Shown here: in pieces, positions 1 to 9,513 of the stretch | Position numbering within the stretch: position 1 is the stretch's first letter | Layout of the letters: every line of letters starts with the position of its first letter | Assembly (NCBI GenBank): GCA_040743155.1 | Contig: JBFLJU010000001.1 | Span: 2,353,144-2,417,143 of the forward strand | Length of the DNA: 64,000 nucleotides | Direction: 5' to 3' | DNA from: Cycloclasticus sp. | GTDB lineage: Bacteria; Pseudomonadota; Gammaproteobacteria; Methylococcales; Cycloclasticaceae | Translations under genes and position numbers: made by a program | The notes under the pieces: generated by a model | Told to the model about the DNA's origin: nothing | What the model saw: only the letters and a program-made list of their open reading frames with translations | The model's database searches: none

Positions 1-2060
1 ATTGAAATATCAGCAATTTTTATGAAATTAGCATGAATATTAGCGAGTAGTGCTAAACGGGTATTTTTAACTTTCTCATCATCAGCCATGATGAAAACAT
101 GTTCAAAAAAGTCGTCAATCGGCTGTTTAAGAGTCGATAGCGCCTTTAGTGCATCAATGTAGTTGTTCTGCTCAATAAGCGGGTTAATTTGCAGTTCAGT
201 TTTTTGTAGTTCTTTATGTAGATGAATTTCTTGGCTATCAGATAAAATCGCTTCGTTGAAGTGTTCAGCAACATTATTAGGCGCTTTCTTTAATAGGTTT
301 TGAATACGCTTATTGGCTTCGCCTAGGCTTGCCGCTTCATCAAGTAGGGCAAATTCTTTAACCGCTTGAAGGCGGTTCATAAAATCTACCGGCTCGGTAC
401 AGTTCACCGAGGTTACCGCTGCAAACTGCTCGGGGCTGAACCCTTGGCTCAAGCAATAGCCTTTTAGGCGATCAAGCATAAAACCAATAACTTGCTTTGT
501 GGTGCTATCTTCGTCGAAATCATGGTTAAAGTGTTGGCATGATAGCGAAACGAGTGATTTTAGGTCTAATTTAATATTGTGTTCAATCAATATTCTTAAA
601 ACACCCAACGAAGCGCGACGTAGCGCAAAAGGATCTTTGTCGCCGGTTGGCAGTAGTCCAATACTAAAAATACCCACCACTGTATCGAGCTTATCCGAAA
701 GCGCTAAAATTTGCCCCGTTTGTGTGCTGGGCAATGTACCACCGGATTGTTTTGGTAGATATTGTTCTTGTATGGCAGTGGCGACTTCTTCCGGTTCAGC
801 ATTTTCAGTGGCATAGTAACGGCCAATAACGCCCTGTAAACTGGCGAATTCGCCGACCATATCGGTCACTAAATCAGTTTTACTGAGGAGTGCCGCACGT
901 GAAGCATAATCAAGATTATGGCCAAGCTGTTTCGCCAGTTCGCTTGATAGCTTTTCAATACGACGGGTTTTATCGCCAACGGAGCCGAGTTTATGTTGAA
1001 AAACGACATTGTCTAGAGAGGCAATACGATCAGCCAAGCTGGTTTTTAAATCTTGTTGCCAGAAAAACTCTGCATCGGACAAACGCGGGCTAATGACGCG
1101 TTCATTACCATGGCTTACAGAGGCAGGGTTGGTACTTTGGATGTTACTGATGGTGATGAAAAAAGGCAGTAACGCGCCAGCACTATCAAGCACAGGGAAG
1201 TACTTCTGATTAATTTGCATGGTGGTAATGAGCACTTCTTTTGGTAAAGCTAGAAAGTGTTCATCAAATCGACCGGTAACGGCGACTGGAAATTCTACCA
1301 AGGCGCTAATTTCATCCAATAAGCTAGGTTCGATATGCGCATTACCGTTAACCGCTTCAGCGGCTTGAATGGCTTGTTTTTCAATAGCGGCCTTGCGCTC
1401 TTCAAAATCAGCAATAACCATGGCTTTACTCAGTTGCTCACTGTAATCGCTTGGTTTATCAATAGAGATGCCAGCCGGTGCATGAAAGCGGTGGCCAAAG
1501 GTAGTATTAGACGCGGTAATACCATAGAACTGGCTGTTGATTACATCGTTGCCAAATAATAGAACAACCCAATGGACGGGGCGCACAAAGGCTTCGTTAG
1601 AACTGCCCCAACGCATACGTTTTGCAATGGGTAAGCGGTTGAGTGACTTTTCGATAATGCCGGGAATAAGTGCTTCAGCGGCTTGGCCTTTTTCAAGTTT
1701 TTTGTACGATAGCCATTCGCCTTTATCGGTTTTTAACGTGCCTAAGTCGCTAAACTCAGCGCCGCAACCACGGGCAAAGCCTAAAGCGGCTTTACTGGGG
1801 TTGCCTTCTTTATCGTAGGCGGCTGCAACAGCGGGGCCGCGTTTTTCAACGGTCTCATCTGCTTGAGCGGTTTCAACGCCTTCAATCCACACGGCTAAGC
1901 GACGCGGGCTGGCAAAACTATGGGTCTTTCCGTAGCTTAAATTAGCGTCATCTAGGCCTGCACAAATACCGTTTAACAGGTGGTCGCGTAGCGTTTTTAG
2001 CGTGGTGGGTGGTAACTCTTCACAGCCCAGTTCAAATAATAAGTCTTTACTGGCCATCAT
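1..2060 (-). CDS. glyS: Glycyl-tRNA synthetase beta subunit (3' end off window)
   Basis: Beta subunit of the alpha2beta2 glycyl-tRNA synthetase, which binds tRNA(Gly) for charging. The minus-strand frame is open from 2060 to the window edge. It begins [18 protein letters not shown], the typical GlyS start, and the last visible residues end in ...FIKIADIS. E. coli GlyS ends a few residues after the same ADIS, so only about 4-6 codons are missing. Two ATGs stand in tandem at 2060 and 2057. A GGAGG lies 7 nt before the first, so I prefer 2060. The start overlaps the glyQ stop, so the two genes are co-transcribed and probably coupled. Family identity is certain; only the exact start is open. Confidence 0.95.
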   Translation of the reverse strand, partial: MMASKDLLFELGCEELPPTTLKTLRDHLLNGICAGLDDANLSYGKTHSFASPRRLAVWIEGVETAQADETVEKRGPAVAAAYDKEGNPSKAALGFARGCGAEFSDLGTLKTDKGEWLSYKKLEKGQAAEALIPGIIEKSLNRLPIAKRMRWGSSNEAFVRPVHWVVLLFGNDVINSQFYGITASNTTFGHRFHAPAGISIDKPSDYSEQLSKAMVIADFEERKAAIEKQAIQAAEAVNGNAHIEPSLLDEISALVEFPVAVTGRFDEHFLALPKEVLITTMQINQKYFPVLDSAGALLPFFITISNIQSTNPASVSHGNERVISPRLSDAEFFWQQDLKTSLADRIASLDNVVFQHKLGSVGDKTRRIEKLSSELAKQLGHNLDYASRAALLSKTDLVTDMVGEFASLQGVIGRYYATENAEPEEVATAIQEQYLPKQSGGTLPSTQTGQILALSDKLDTVVGIFSIGLLPTGDKDPFALRRASLGVLRILIEHNIKLDLKSLVSLSCQHFNHDFDEDSTTKQVIGFMLDRLKGYCLSQGFSPEQFAAVTSVNCTEPVDFMNRLQAVKEFALLDEAASLGEANKRIQNLLKKAPNNVAEHFNEAILSDSQEIHLHKELQKTELQINPLIEQNNYIDALKALSTLKQPIDDFFEHVFIMADDEKVKNTRLALLANIHANFIKIADIS

Positions 2061-2974
2061 GCTGATTCCTCCGTTTTTAACATTGGGAATCCAAGTGCTT
2101 CACGTGAAGCAAGGTAGGTTTCAGCGACCATTTTAGATAAGGAACGCACGCGAAGAATAAAGCGCTGTCTTTCGGTAACGGATATGGCGTGGCGCGCATC
2201 CAATAAATTAAAGGTATGCGAGGCTTTTAAAACGTGTTCATACGCGGGTAAAGCTAAGCCTTTTTCAATCAATAAGTTGCAAGCGGTTTCGCATTCGTCA
2301 AACTGTTTAAACATCGCGTCTGTGTTGGCGTGGTCAAAATTATAAGCGGACTGTTCCACTTCGTTTTGATGAAAAACATCACCGTAACTAACCGGGCCAT
2401 TTTTAGTGTTTGCCCAAACCAAATCGTAAACACTTTCTACGCCTTGAATATACATGGCAATTCGTTCTAGGCCGTAGGTGATTTCACCGCTTACTGGGCG
2501 GCAATCTAAACCGCCAACTTGTTGGAAGTAAGTAAATTGCGTGACTTCCATGCCGTTTAGCCAAACTTCCCAGCCAAGCCCCCAAGCGCCAAGCGTTGGT
2601 GACTCCCAGTTATCTTCAACAAAACGGATATCGTGTTCCAGCATATCTAGCCCTAAATGGCTTAACGAGCCGAGATACAAGTCTTGAATATCGGTTGGTG
2701 ACGGTTTAATAAGCACTTGAAACTGATAGTAATGTTGCAAGCGGTTAGGGTTTTCACCAAATCGACCGTCGGTTGGGCGACGCGAAGGTTGCACATAAGC
2801 GGTTGCCCAAGGCTCTGGGCCAATCGCACGCAAAAAAGTAGCGGGGTGAAATGTTCCTGCACCGACTTCAAGATCGAGAGGTTGAAGAATAACGCAGCCC
2901 TGGTCAGCCCAATATTCTTGCAATGCAAGGATAAGGCCTTGGAATGTTTGGAGGTCTTGTTTGGATTTTGACAC
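2057..2974 (-). CDS. glyQ: Glycyl-tRNA synthetase alpha subunit
   Basis: Catalytic alpha subunit of the heterotetrameric glycyl-tRNA synthetase, forming glycyl-adenylate in the cytoplasm. The 305 residues match the usual length of about 300. The sequence has the family blocks [18 protein letters not shown] near the N-terminus, then the segment around [19 protein letters not shown], then [16 protein letters not shown]. It precedes glyS with a stop/start overlap, the normal bacterial order. No promoter was convincing in the 270 bases upstream, but that region contains a strong hairpin (3063-3100). Confidence 0.97.
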   Translation of the reverse strand: MSKSKQDLQTFQGLILALQEYWADQGCVILQPLDLEVGAGTFHPATFLRAIGPEPWATAYVQPSRRPTDGRFGENPNRLQHYYQFQVLIKPSPTDIQDLYLGSLSHLGLDMLEHDIRFVEDNWESPTLGAWGLGWEVWLNGMEVTQFTYFQQVGGLDCRPVSGEITYGLERIAMYIQGVESVYDLVWANTKNGPVSYGDVFHQNEVEQSAYNFDHANTDAMFKQFDECETACNLLIEKGLALPAYEHVLKASHTFNLLDARHAISVTERQRFILRVRSLSKMVAETYLASREALGFPMLKTEESA

Positions 2975-3062
2975 GCTGAAATTGACAGTAATTTAAATAA
3001 ACGAGAAGTATATCTAATAAGCCCGCATATATCATTAAAACGCTGGTAATGGGTCGTCATTA

Positions 3063-3100
3063 ACCTCCCCCAAAGCTTTGTGTAAGCATGGGGGGGAGGT
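3063..3100. repeat. Strong GC-rich hairpin between GMC gene and glyQ
   Basis: ACCTCCCCC (3063-3071) pairs perfectly with GGGGGAGGT (3092-3100), and inside it GCTT/AAGC can form a second short stem. No T-run follows on either strand, so it is not a textbook terminator. It lies about 90 bases upstream of the glyQ start and 150 bases past the GMC stop. It could act as an attenuator, an RNA stability element or an isolated repeat; nothing seen decides this. Confidence 0.5.
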
Positions 3101-3246
3101 GTTTGAGTTGCTATGCCAATTATATCCTTAGCAAAAAAAGGAAGAGTTACTGGCTGACTTAGTAAGATACAGCTTGTCGTCTAAGTGTGGAATTTATCCA
3201 CATCAATAATCTAGTTTTTTCAGTAAATTAAAGACTGTGAAATACC

Positions 3247-4782
3247 TTAAGTTTTTTCCTTCTGAAGTTTAACAATGAGCTGCTCAGCAACGTGGTTTGC
3301 CCAGGCAGCGATAGTCATCGCTGGAGGCGCTGCTACTGGCTTTGGTAGCGCTGCAGCATCAGCTACATAAAGACCTGGGTGGTCAAAAACCTCTCCCTTG
3401 TCATCGATAACACCCGTGTTGACATCGCGCCCAATACAAGCGCCGCCCAATGGGTGGACAGTAGTCGGTCGTTTAAAGGATAAAATACGCTTGTCTGTAC
3501 TTTTAGCAATACGATCCATTTGATCGCGGATCTGACGAAAAATAGAGCTATTGTCAGGGTTATAATCAACGTTCAATTTGCCGTTTTTAAGGCTAACCGT
3601 ACCATCCATCGCATCTTCACCCATGCCTGCAACCATAGTTCCTTGTCGCATTTTATTGGCAAGCCAGCTAGGTAAGCGAAGCTTATTTGGACTAGGCATT
3701 GGCGTTTCAACAATGGTTGGTTGGGTGGCTCCATTCTCCTCATCCCAATTTTTCAAACGCACATAACCATTAACTGGCAGACTTTGGGTCATGTCTTGAC
3801 CCTTGTTTTGCAAATTCCAATACGCAAAGAGGTCACCATTACTGCCAAAGCTTTTACCTAACTGAGGCATACCGCCGAGACCTTTTTCGCCCTCGCGACT
3901 TTGTAGTAGAAGATGGAGCGTATTGAGAGTACCCGCTGCAAAAATAACATGATCTGCAAAATGATCTTCAAACTCACCAGTGTGGTGGTTTTCCACCTTC
4001 ACACAGTAGCGGGGTTTACCTAGTTCGCTTGTTTTTCTGATAGCCAAAACTTCCTGAAGGTCACAGATTTCTAAGCCATGTTTTATCGCTTGGTATAAAT
4101 ACGCCACATCTAGTGATGTTTTACCGCCTTTAGGTGAACCAAGAAAACCACCCTCGTTAGGAGCAATTTCACAACGCCGAACGCCATCTTCAGTGGTGAC
4201 CTCTTGAGGATTTCCTGCCTCTTTTGGAAATAAAAACCCCATCTGCAAGTTACCTACTTCGTCATCACTTTGAATTGAATCAGAGTCAGAAAATCGCTTA
4301 CGAATCGACAACGGGATATGCTCATCACCTGGCACGCTAGAGCCCATACGGCCGAAGACAGAATCGTAATGCCCTGCCATCTGCTCTTCACTCAGGCCAC
4401 TGGTGATGTCATCCCAATAATTCGATTTGGCTGGCAGCATATTTAAACCACCATAAGCGTGACTACCACCCCCCACATTGGAAGAGCAAACGATGTTTAA
4501 ACCTTTGCCAATATGGGCTTCATAAAAACCATTTATGTTAAGCGTAAGGCGGCCGCCTGGTAATTTATTGTTACGTAATGTGCGAACTACTTTCGTCCAA
4601 AAATTTAGCCCTTCGCTAGGAAACGGGACTCGGTTAGGAATACCTTGGGAAGCATTAGGCAGGCTGTCGCGCCAAGGCCCCCGTTCTAATATCTTAACTT
4701 TAAATCCGGCTTCGGCAATATTCGAAGCAGAAACAGCGCCACCAAAACCACTGCCGATAACAATCACGTCTTGTGTATTCAT
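3247..4782 (-). CDS. GMC family FAD oxidoreductase (cholesterol-oxidase-like)
   Basis: Flavoprotein of the glucose-methanol-choline family that would oxidise an alcohol or sterol-like hydroxyl; the substrate cannot be read from sequence. The 511 residues begin with the FAD dinucleotide fold (GSGFGG, residues 10-15). The C-terminal block carries HPLGGACIG (from residue 443) and a late Asn-His pair (496-497), at the positions of the catalytic His and Asn of GMC enzymes. No signal peptide is seen. AAGGAG precedes the ATG. It follows the 133-aa membrane protein by only 14 bases on the same strand, so the two probably form one transcript, which suggests a membrane-linked oxidation step. Confidence 0.85.
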   Translation of the reverse strand: MNTQDVIVIGSGFGGAVSASNIAEAGFKVKILERGPWRDSLPNASQGIPNRVPFPSEGLNFWTKVVRTLRNNKLPGGRLTLNINGFYEAHIGKGLNIVCSSNVGGGSHAYGGLNMLPAKSNYWDDITSGLSEEQMAGHYDSVFGRMGSSVPGDEHIPLSIRKRFSDSDSIQSDDEVGNLQMGFLFPKEAGNPQEVTTEDGVRRCEIAPNEGGFLGSPKGGKTSLDVAYLYQAIKHGLEICDLQEVLAIRKTSELGKPRYCVKVENHHTGEFEDHFADHVIFAAGTLNTLHLLLQSREGEKGLGGMPQLGKSFGSNGDLFAYWNLQNKGQDMTQSLPVNGYVRLKNWDEENGATQPTIVETPMPSPNKLRLPSWLANKMRQGTMVAGMGEDAMDGTVSLKNGKLNVDYNPDNSSIFRQIRDQMDRIAKSTDKRILSFKRPTTVHPLGGACIGRDVNTGVIDDKGEVFDHPGLYVADAAALPKPVAAPPAMTIAAWANHVAEQLIVKLQKEKT

Positions 4783-4796
4783 AAAAAATCTCCTTG

Positions 4797-5198
4797 TTAA
4801 GCAGCCGCACGTGCAAGACGACGCGGGTGGTAAATGTAAAAACCTATCGCCATTGCGTACATAAAGGGTATGTCACCCCACATGTGCGCCATTTCACCTT
4901 CCAGTACTAGGGCGTAATAAGCCATCACGGTACCATGCAAAATACTTGAGATGATGGTGAAATCAATAAGGATTGCATTACGCAGCGGGTCTTTAGCGGC
5001 AATAAAAAAGCAAATACCTAAAGCATAATATATCGACACAATCATATGCTCATCGGCCATGTTGACCGCCGGATTTGACCAGCGAAACATACTGGGTAAC
5101 AACTCCACAAGAATTGGTAATGCGAGGAATGATATACCCAAAACCACTAGTGCAATTGACAGGTGGCGCATAGCTGGGATATTGCTTTTATAAAGCAT
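4797..5198 (-). CDS. Small four-helix membrane protein of unknown function
   Basis: The 133 residues hold about four hydrophobic helices: near 12-32, 49-66, 75-98 and 107-121. The C-terminus is basic (HPRRLARAAA), which suggests a cytoplasmic end. I do not recognise it with certainty; it resembles DUF6632-type small membrane proteins. The start is supported by AGGAG about 7 bases before the ATG. It is the first gene of a two-gene unit with the GMC oxidoreductase, so a supporting membrane role is possible, but that rests on position only. Confidence 0.7.
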   Translation of the reverse strand: MLYKSNIPAMRHLSIALVVLGISFLALPILVELLPSMFRWSNPAVNMADEHMIVSIYYALGICFFIAAKDPLRNAILIDFTIISSILHGTVMAYYALVLEGEMAHMWGDIPFMYAMAIGFYIYHPRRLARAAA

Positions 5199-5415
5199 CG
5201 TTTTCTCCTTTAGTTTTTAAGTAAATTGTATTGTAGTTGTGCAACTGAATTAGCTGAGAACTCAAACGCAACACTATTGATGTATTTCCAAGTAATAAGT
5301 TCAACTTCATGTGTAACGGTTAAGTTTTTTATAAAGAGGCTCACTTGTTAGTGGCTCCAACATAGCAAGCTACCATCCGGTATAATGCGTGCAATTAACT
5401 TATTGATTGAGAGCT

Positions 5416-6459
5416 ATGTCAAAACAACGTAAGGCGGTCGCACTTATTTCAGGCGGCCTAGATTCATTATTAGCGGCAAAAGTAATGCTTGAGCAAGGCG
5501 TTCATGTGGAAGGTATTAACTTTTACACTGGGTTTTGTGTGGAAGGGCACACCCATGCGATTCGTAAAAAAGACAAGGCGAAGCCGAAACGCAATAACGC
5601 ACTTTGGAGTGCGGAAACGCTGGGCATAAAACTGCACATCATTGATATTATTGAAGAATATAAAGATGTGTTGATCAACCCAAAACACGGTTATGGGGCA
5701 AACATGAACCCATGCTTGGACTGTAAAGTGTTTATGGTGGGTAAAGCCAAAGAGTGGGCAGACGAGAATGGTTTTGATTTTATTATTACCGGTGAGGTCA
5801 TCGGCCAGCGCCCTATGTCGCAACGTAAAGAAACGATGCCGATTATTTCGGAAGAATCTGGTGCAGAAGATCGTTTATTGAGGCCGTTATGCGCACAAAA
5901 TTTACCAGAAACATTACCCGAACGTGAAGGTTGGGTTAATCGTGATGAATTGTATGACTTCAGTGGCCGTACACGTAAACCACAAATGGCCTTGGCTGAA
6001 AAATTTGGTTTTGATGATTACGCGCAACCAGCCGGTGGCTGTTGCTTCTTAACGGATAAGGCCTATTCGGTGAAGTTGACGGATTTATGGGCGTCACGCG
6101 GTAAACGCGACTATGAAATAGACGACATTATGTTGTTAAAAGTAGGCCGTCATTTTCGCCCTAAACCAAACTTTAAAATAATAGTGGCGCGCGAAGAAGG
6201 TGAGAACAACTTTTTACAAGGCTATAAAAAACAGTTTATTACGCTAAGAACAATGAGTCATAAAGGGCCATTAACATTACTGGATGGCACGGCGAGTGAT
6301 GAAGATTTGGTGCTTGCAGCGAAAATTGTTGCACGTTTCAGTCAAGGGCGTGATGCGGATACGGTTGATGTGGAAGTGGCTGAGAAAAATGGTGTGGCTA
6401 AAAACATCGCGGTAAAACCTTTTGCGGCGGATGAAATTCAAGAGGCTTGGCGGGTATGA
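5416..6459 (+). CDS. PP-loop thiolation-type enzyme with NFACT-R-like C-terminal region
   Basis: ATP-pyrophosphatase of the MnmA/ThiI superfamily. The PP-loop SGGLDS is at residues 12-17. Cysteines at C100/C103 (PCLDCK) and C209/C210 (PAGGCC) lie where MnmA has its two catalytic cysteines (about 102 and 199), so the chemistry is probably sulfur transfer to an adenylated substrate. The C-terminal third (from about residue 235) resembles DUF814/NFACT-R and is absent from MnmA. ATG 5416 is chosen over the in-frame TTG at 5407; GAGAG lies just upstream. The stop overlaps the start of the tusA-like gene, pointing to TusA as sulfur donor. The substrate (tRNA or other) is unknown. Confidence 0.75.
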   Translation: MSKQRKAVALISGGLDSLLAAKVMLEQGVHVEGINFYTGFCVEGHTHAIRKKDKAKPKRNNALWSAETLGIKLHIIDIIEEYKDVLINPKHGYGANMNPCLDCKVFMVGKAKEWADENGFDFIITGEVIGQRPMSQRKETMPIISEESGAEDRLLRPLCAQNLPETLPEREGWVNRDELYDFSGRTRKPQMALAEKFGFDDYAQPAGGCCFLTDKAYSVKLTDLWASRGKRDYEIDDIMLLKVGRHFRPKPNFKIIVAREEGENNFLQGYKKQFITLRTMSHKGPLTLLDGTASDEDLVLAAKIVARFSQGRDADTVDVEVAEKNGVAKNIAVKPFAADEIQEAWRV

Positions 6460-6680
6460 TTGAGTTAGATGCGCGTCGATTGATGTGTCCTATGCCAGTT
6501 ATTAAAACGCAAAATATCATTAAAACGTTGTCAACTGGTGATAACGTGCGGGTAACGTGTACCGATCCGGGCGTTATGCAGGATATTCCAGCTTGGTGCA
6601 GAATTAATGGACATACTGTGTTAAAAACTGAGGAAATTGACCACGAATATATCCTTACTATCGAAGTTGGAAAGGATTAA
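6456..6680 (+). CDS. TusA-family sulfur carrier protein
   Basis: Small sulfurtransferase of the TusA/SirA family, 74 residues, carrying persulfide sulfur on the Cys of the N-terminal CPMP motif (C11). The start ATG overlaps the stop of the PP-loop gene (ATGA), so the two are translationally coupled and the carrier most likely feeds sulfur to that enzyme. True TusA of the 2-thiouridine relay and several TusA-like carriers in sulfur oxidation share this motif, so I give no firm symbol. Confidence 0.85.
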   Translation: MIELDARRLMCPMPVIKTQNIIKTLSTGDNVRVTCTDPGVMQDIPAWCRINGHTVLKTEEIDHEYILTIEVGKD

Positions 6681-6689
6681 TACAACGCT

Positions 6690-7826
6690 ATGTCGCAAAC
6701 CATAACGGAAACACAGGCTAAAAAGAAAATCACTGTTATTGGCAGTGTGGTTAACTTAGTGCTGTCTATTTTGAAAATAGGCTTTGGTTGGTTGGGTCAG
6801 TCGCACGCGTTAATTGCCGATGGCTTTCACTCATTATCTGATTTATTAACTGATGCCTTGGTGTATTACGCCGCCCATCATGCAAACGAAGCAGCAGATG
6901 AGGAGCACCCGTATGGGCATGCGCGCTTTGAAACATTAGCAACCGTCATCTTGGGTTCGATACTCATAGCGGTGGCTGGTGCAATTGTTTGGGATGCAAT
7001 ATCGCGATTTTTTAATGACCAGAGCCTGTCGTATGGTTGGTTGATTATAGGCATTGCAACACTGTCAGTGCTTTCTAAAGAAGTGATGTTTCATTTAACG
7101 ATGAGGACAGCAAAAGAAACTAAGTCGGCTTTATTAAAGGCAAATGCTTGGCACCATAGAAGTGATGCGATTTCATCATTGGTGGTGTTGATCGGGGTTG
7201 GCCTTGAGATGGCAGGTTTCCAGTATTTTGATTCCATCGCGGCGCTTGTTGTGGGTCTAATGGTGGTAAAAATTGGTGTTGACCTGGTGCTTAGTGCGAG
7301 TAAAGAACTGGTTGATACCGCCTTAGATGCTCGCATTGTAGAGCAGATCAAACAGCTTATCTTGAATGTACATGGAGTAAGGCAGCTGCATTTTTTGCGC
7401 ACCCGAAAAATGGGAGAAACGGCTCTGGTTGATGTGCACATTCTTGTTGATCCAAAAATCAGTGTATCAGAGGGTCACTTAGTCAGTGAAACGGTACGAC
7501 TGTCATTGATGAGCGGAGTGGAAAACATTGGTGAGGTGATGGTGCATATTGACCCAGAAGACGACGAAATGTATTCACCAAGCGCGGCACTGCCGTTGAG
7601 AGATAGTCTGTTGACGCAATTTGATGAAGCGTGGGATGGGCTCATTGAAAAAGACAGCGTGCGTAATATTAATCTCCACTACCTCGGTGGCAAAGTGGAG
7701 GTCGAAATAAGGCTGCCTTTTGAGATAGTTGAAAACATAAAACAAGCGGAAGAAGTGTCGGAAAGGTTTAAAAATAGAACGCTAACAGTGCCGAAAGTTG
7801 TGGATGTAAAGGTGTTGTTTTTATAA
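6690..7826 (+). CDS. Cation diffusion facilitator, FieF-like metal efflux transporter
   Basis: Inner-membrane proton antiporter of the CDF family exporting divalent metals such as Zn or Fe. The 378 residues show six membrane helices in the first 215 residues, the metal-site motif HALIADGFHSLSDLLTD (residues 38-54) and a second HHRSDAISS motif in helix 5. A cytoplasmic C-terminal domain follows with conserved histidines. It is longer than E. coli FieF (300 residues), with an extra 80-residue C-terminal extension. It starts 9 bases after the TusA-like gene, so the three genes probably form an operon. Confidence 0.88.
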   Translation: MSQTITETQAKKKITVIGSVVNLVLSILKIGFGWLGQSHALIADGFHSLSDLLTDALVYYAAHHANEAADEEHPYGHARFETLATVILGSILIAVAGAIVWDAISRFFNDQSLSYGWLIIGIATLSVLSKEVMFHLTMRTAKETKSALLKANAWHHRSDAISSLVVLIGVGLEMAGFQYFDSIAALVVGLMVVKIGVDLVLSASKELVDTALDARIVEQIKQLILNVHGVRQLHFLRTRKMGETALVDVHILVDPKISVSEGHLVSETVRLSLMSGVENIGEVMVHIDPEDDEMYSPSAALPLRDSLLTQFDEAWDGLIEKDSVRNINLHYLGGKVEVEIRLPFEIVENIKQAEEVSERFKNRTLTVPKVVDVKVLFL

Positions 7827-7827
7827 T

Positions 7828-7845
7828 TTGACCAATATTGGTGCG
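7828..7845. promoter_or_regulatory. Probable NtrC-type enhancer site 1 upstream of glnA
   Basis: Imperfect palindrome TTGACCAATATTGGTGCG. It resembles the NtrC consensus TGCACC-N5-GGTGCA but has a six-base spacer. Its centre is 33 bp from the second site, about three helical turns, as in the paired enteric glnA enhancers, and about 118 bp before the inferred transcription start. Confidence 0.55.
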
Positions 7846-7860
7846 CTTATGACCTCGCGT

Positions 7861-7878
7861 CGCACCAATGTTGATGCG
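7861..7878. promoter_or_regulatory. Probable NtrC-type enhancer site 2 upstream of glnA
   Basis: CGCACCAATGTTGATGCG, a second imperfect palindrome of the same design and the same six-base spacer as site 1. It is centred about 85 bp before the inferred sigma-54 start. Its left arm and the right arm of site 1 form a perfect 9-bp inverted repeat (ATTGGTGCG / CGCACCAAT), so the region can also fold as a hairpin after the transporter gene. Confidence 0.5.
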
Positions 7879-7928
7879 CTTTGAAGGAGCTTGAGCGAAA
7901 TATCCGTAGAAAACAAGGGGTTATATTT

Positions 7929-7944
7929 TGGCACAATATGTGCA
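7929..7944 (+). promoter_or_regulatory. Sigma-54 promoter of glnA
   Basis: TGGCACAATATGTGCA carries the invariant GG (7930-7931) and GC (7942-7943) exactly 12 bases apart, matching the -24/-12 consensus TGGCAC-N5-TTGCA in all but one base. It predicts a start near 7955 and a leader of about 44 nt. With the two upstream NtrC-like sites and ntrBC downstream, this indicates nitrogen-regulated glnA transcription. Confidence 0.85.
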
Positions 7945-7998
7945 AAAATTGTCAGGCTAACGTATTTGAATTAATAACATTAAATTTTAGGAGTAATC

Positions 7999-9408
7999 AT
8001 GTCAGCACAAGACGTATTAGATCTAATCAAAGAAAAAGAAGTCACTTTTGTTGATTTTCGTTTCGTTGATACCATTGGTAAAGAACAACATGTAACGGTT
8101 CCATCACACACGATAGATGCCGGCGTATTTGAAGATGGCAAAATGTTTGATGGTTCATCCATCGCAGGTTGGAAAGGTATTAACGAGTCTGACATGATTT
8201 TGATGCCAGACCCTTCAACAGCTGTATTAGACCCATTTTTTGACGATGTAACACTAATCATTCGCTGTGACGTTGTAGAGCCTACTGATATGTCAGGCTA
8301 CGAAAGAGATCCTCGCTCGATTGCTAAAAGAGCAGAAGAATACCTTCAATCAACAGGCATTGGTGATACGGCTTATTTTGGCCCAGAAAATGAATTCTTC
8401 GTATTCGACGATATTCGCTGGGGTACTGATATGTCAGGGTCTTTCTACAAGATTGACTCAGAAGAAGCGGGTTGGAACTCAGAAAAATCATATGAAAGTG
8501 GTAATATGGGTCACCGTCCTGGCGTAAAAGGCGGTTATTTCCCAGTGCCTCCAGTTGATTCTCTTCATGATATGCGTGCAGCAATGTGCCTAACGCTTGA
8601 AGAAATGGGTCAAGAAACTGAAGTACATCACCATGAAGTTGCAACAGCTGGTCAATGTGAAATTGGTACTGTGTTCAACACACTCGTGAAAAAAGCGGAT
8701 GAAGTATTAGAGCTTAAATATGTTGTACAAAACGTAGCACACGCATACGGTAAAACAGCAACCTTTATGCCTAAACCAATCGTTGGTGATAACGGTAATG
8801 GTATGCACGTTCACCAATCTATCTTTAAAGATGGCAAAGCTTTATTTGCTGGTGATTTATACGGTGGTCTATCTGAAACAGCGTTGCATTACATTGGCGG
8901 TATCGTTAAGCATGCTAAAGCAATCAACGCATTTGCAAACGCATCAACAAATAGCTACAAGCGTTTAGTACCTGGTTTTGAAGCACCTGTTATGTTGGCT
9001 TACTCTGCACGTAACCGTTCAGCATCTATCCGTATTCCTTTTGTTGCTAACCCTAAAGGACGCCGTATTGAAGTACGTTTTGGTGACTCAACAGCTAACC
9101 CATACCTTTGCTTTGCAGCGATGTTAATGGCTGGCCTTGACGGTATCAAAAACAAAATTGATCCAGGCGCAGCGATGGACAAAGATCTTTATGACCTACC
9201 AGCTGAAGAAGAAGCAAAAATTCCTCAAGTAGCAAAATCATTTGATGAAGCGCTTGATGCATTGAATGAAGATCGTGCGTTCTTAACAGAAGGCGGCGTA
9301 TTTACAGATGACATGATTGATGCTTATATCGACCTTAAAATGGAAGAAGTGACTCGTTTACGTATGAGCACTCACCCTGTCGAGCTTGATATGTACTACA
9401 GCTTGTAA
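7999..9408 (+). CDS. glnA: Glutamine synthetase type I
   Basis: Cytoplasmic dodecameric enzyme making glutamine from glutamate, ammonia and ATP. The 469 residues equal the enteric length. Family landmarks include [12 protein letters not shown], the metal-site [11 protein letters not shown], the [10 protein letters not shown] block and the arginine-rich [10 protein letters not shown]. Tyr398 in LYDLPAEE corresponds to the adenylylated Tyr397 of E. coli, so control by GlnE is expected. AGGAG precedes the ATG by 5 bases. The gene stands alone, with a sigma-54 promoter before it and a terminator after it, followed by ntrBC as in many gammaproteobacteria. Confidence 0.98.
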   Translation: MSAQDVLDLIKEKEVTFVDFRFVDTIGKEQHVTVPSHTIDAGVFEDGKMFDGSSIAGWKGINESDMILMPDPSTAVLDPFFDDVTLIIRCDVVEPTDMSGYERDPRSIAKRAEEYLQSTGIGDTAYFGPENEFFVFDDIRWGTDMSGSFYKIDSEEAGWNSEKSYESGNMGHRPGVKGGYFPVPPVDSLHDMRAAMCLTLEEMGQETEVHHHEVATAGQCEIGTVFNTLVKKADEVLELKYVVQNVAHAYGKTATFMPKPIVGDNGNGMHVHQSIFKDGKALFAGDLYGGLSETALHYIGGIVKHAKAINAFANASTNSYKRLVPGFEAPVMLAYSARNRSASIRIPFVANPKGRRIEVRFGDSTANPYLCFAAMLMAGLDGIKNKIDPGAAMDKDLYDLPAEEEAKIPQVAKSFDEALDALNEDRAFLTEGGVFTDDMIDAYIDLKMEEVTRLRMSTHPVELDMYYSL

Positions 9409-9425
9409 GAAGCATTAAAGTTGTG

Positions 9426-9454
9426 AAAAACCCCGCAATTGCGGGGTTTTTTTT
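9426..9454 (+). terminator. Rho-independent terminator of glnA
   Basis: AACCCCGCAATTGCGGGGTT forms a perfect stem followed by eight T residues, 17 bases past the glnA stop codon. Confidence 0.92.
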
Positions 9455-9513
9455 GCACAAAAATTAAGATTTATGGTCTTATGTTCAGTAGGACTAGTTG
9501 AAAGGGAGCGCAG

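Noticed and set aside
1-2057. Several plus-strand frames of 60-105 codons
   Set aside because: All are antisense to glyS, whose frame is continuous and matches its family.
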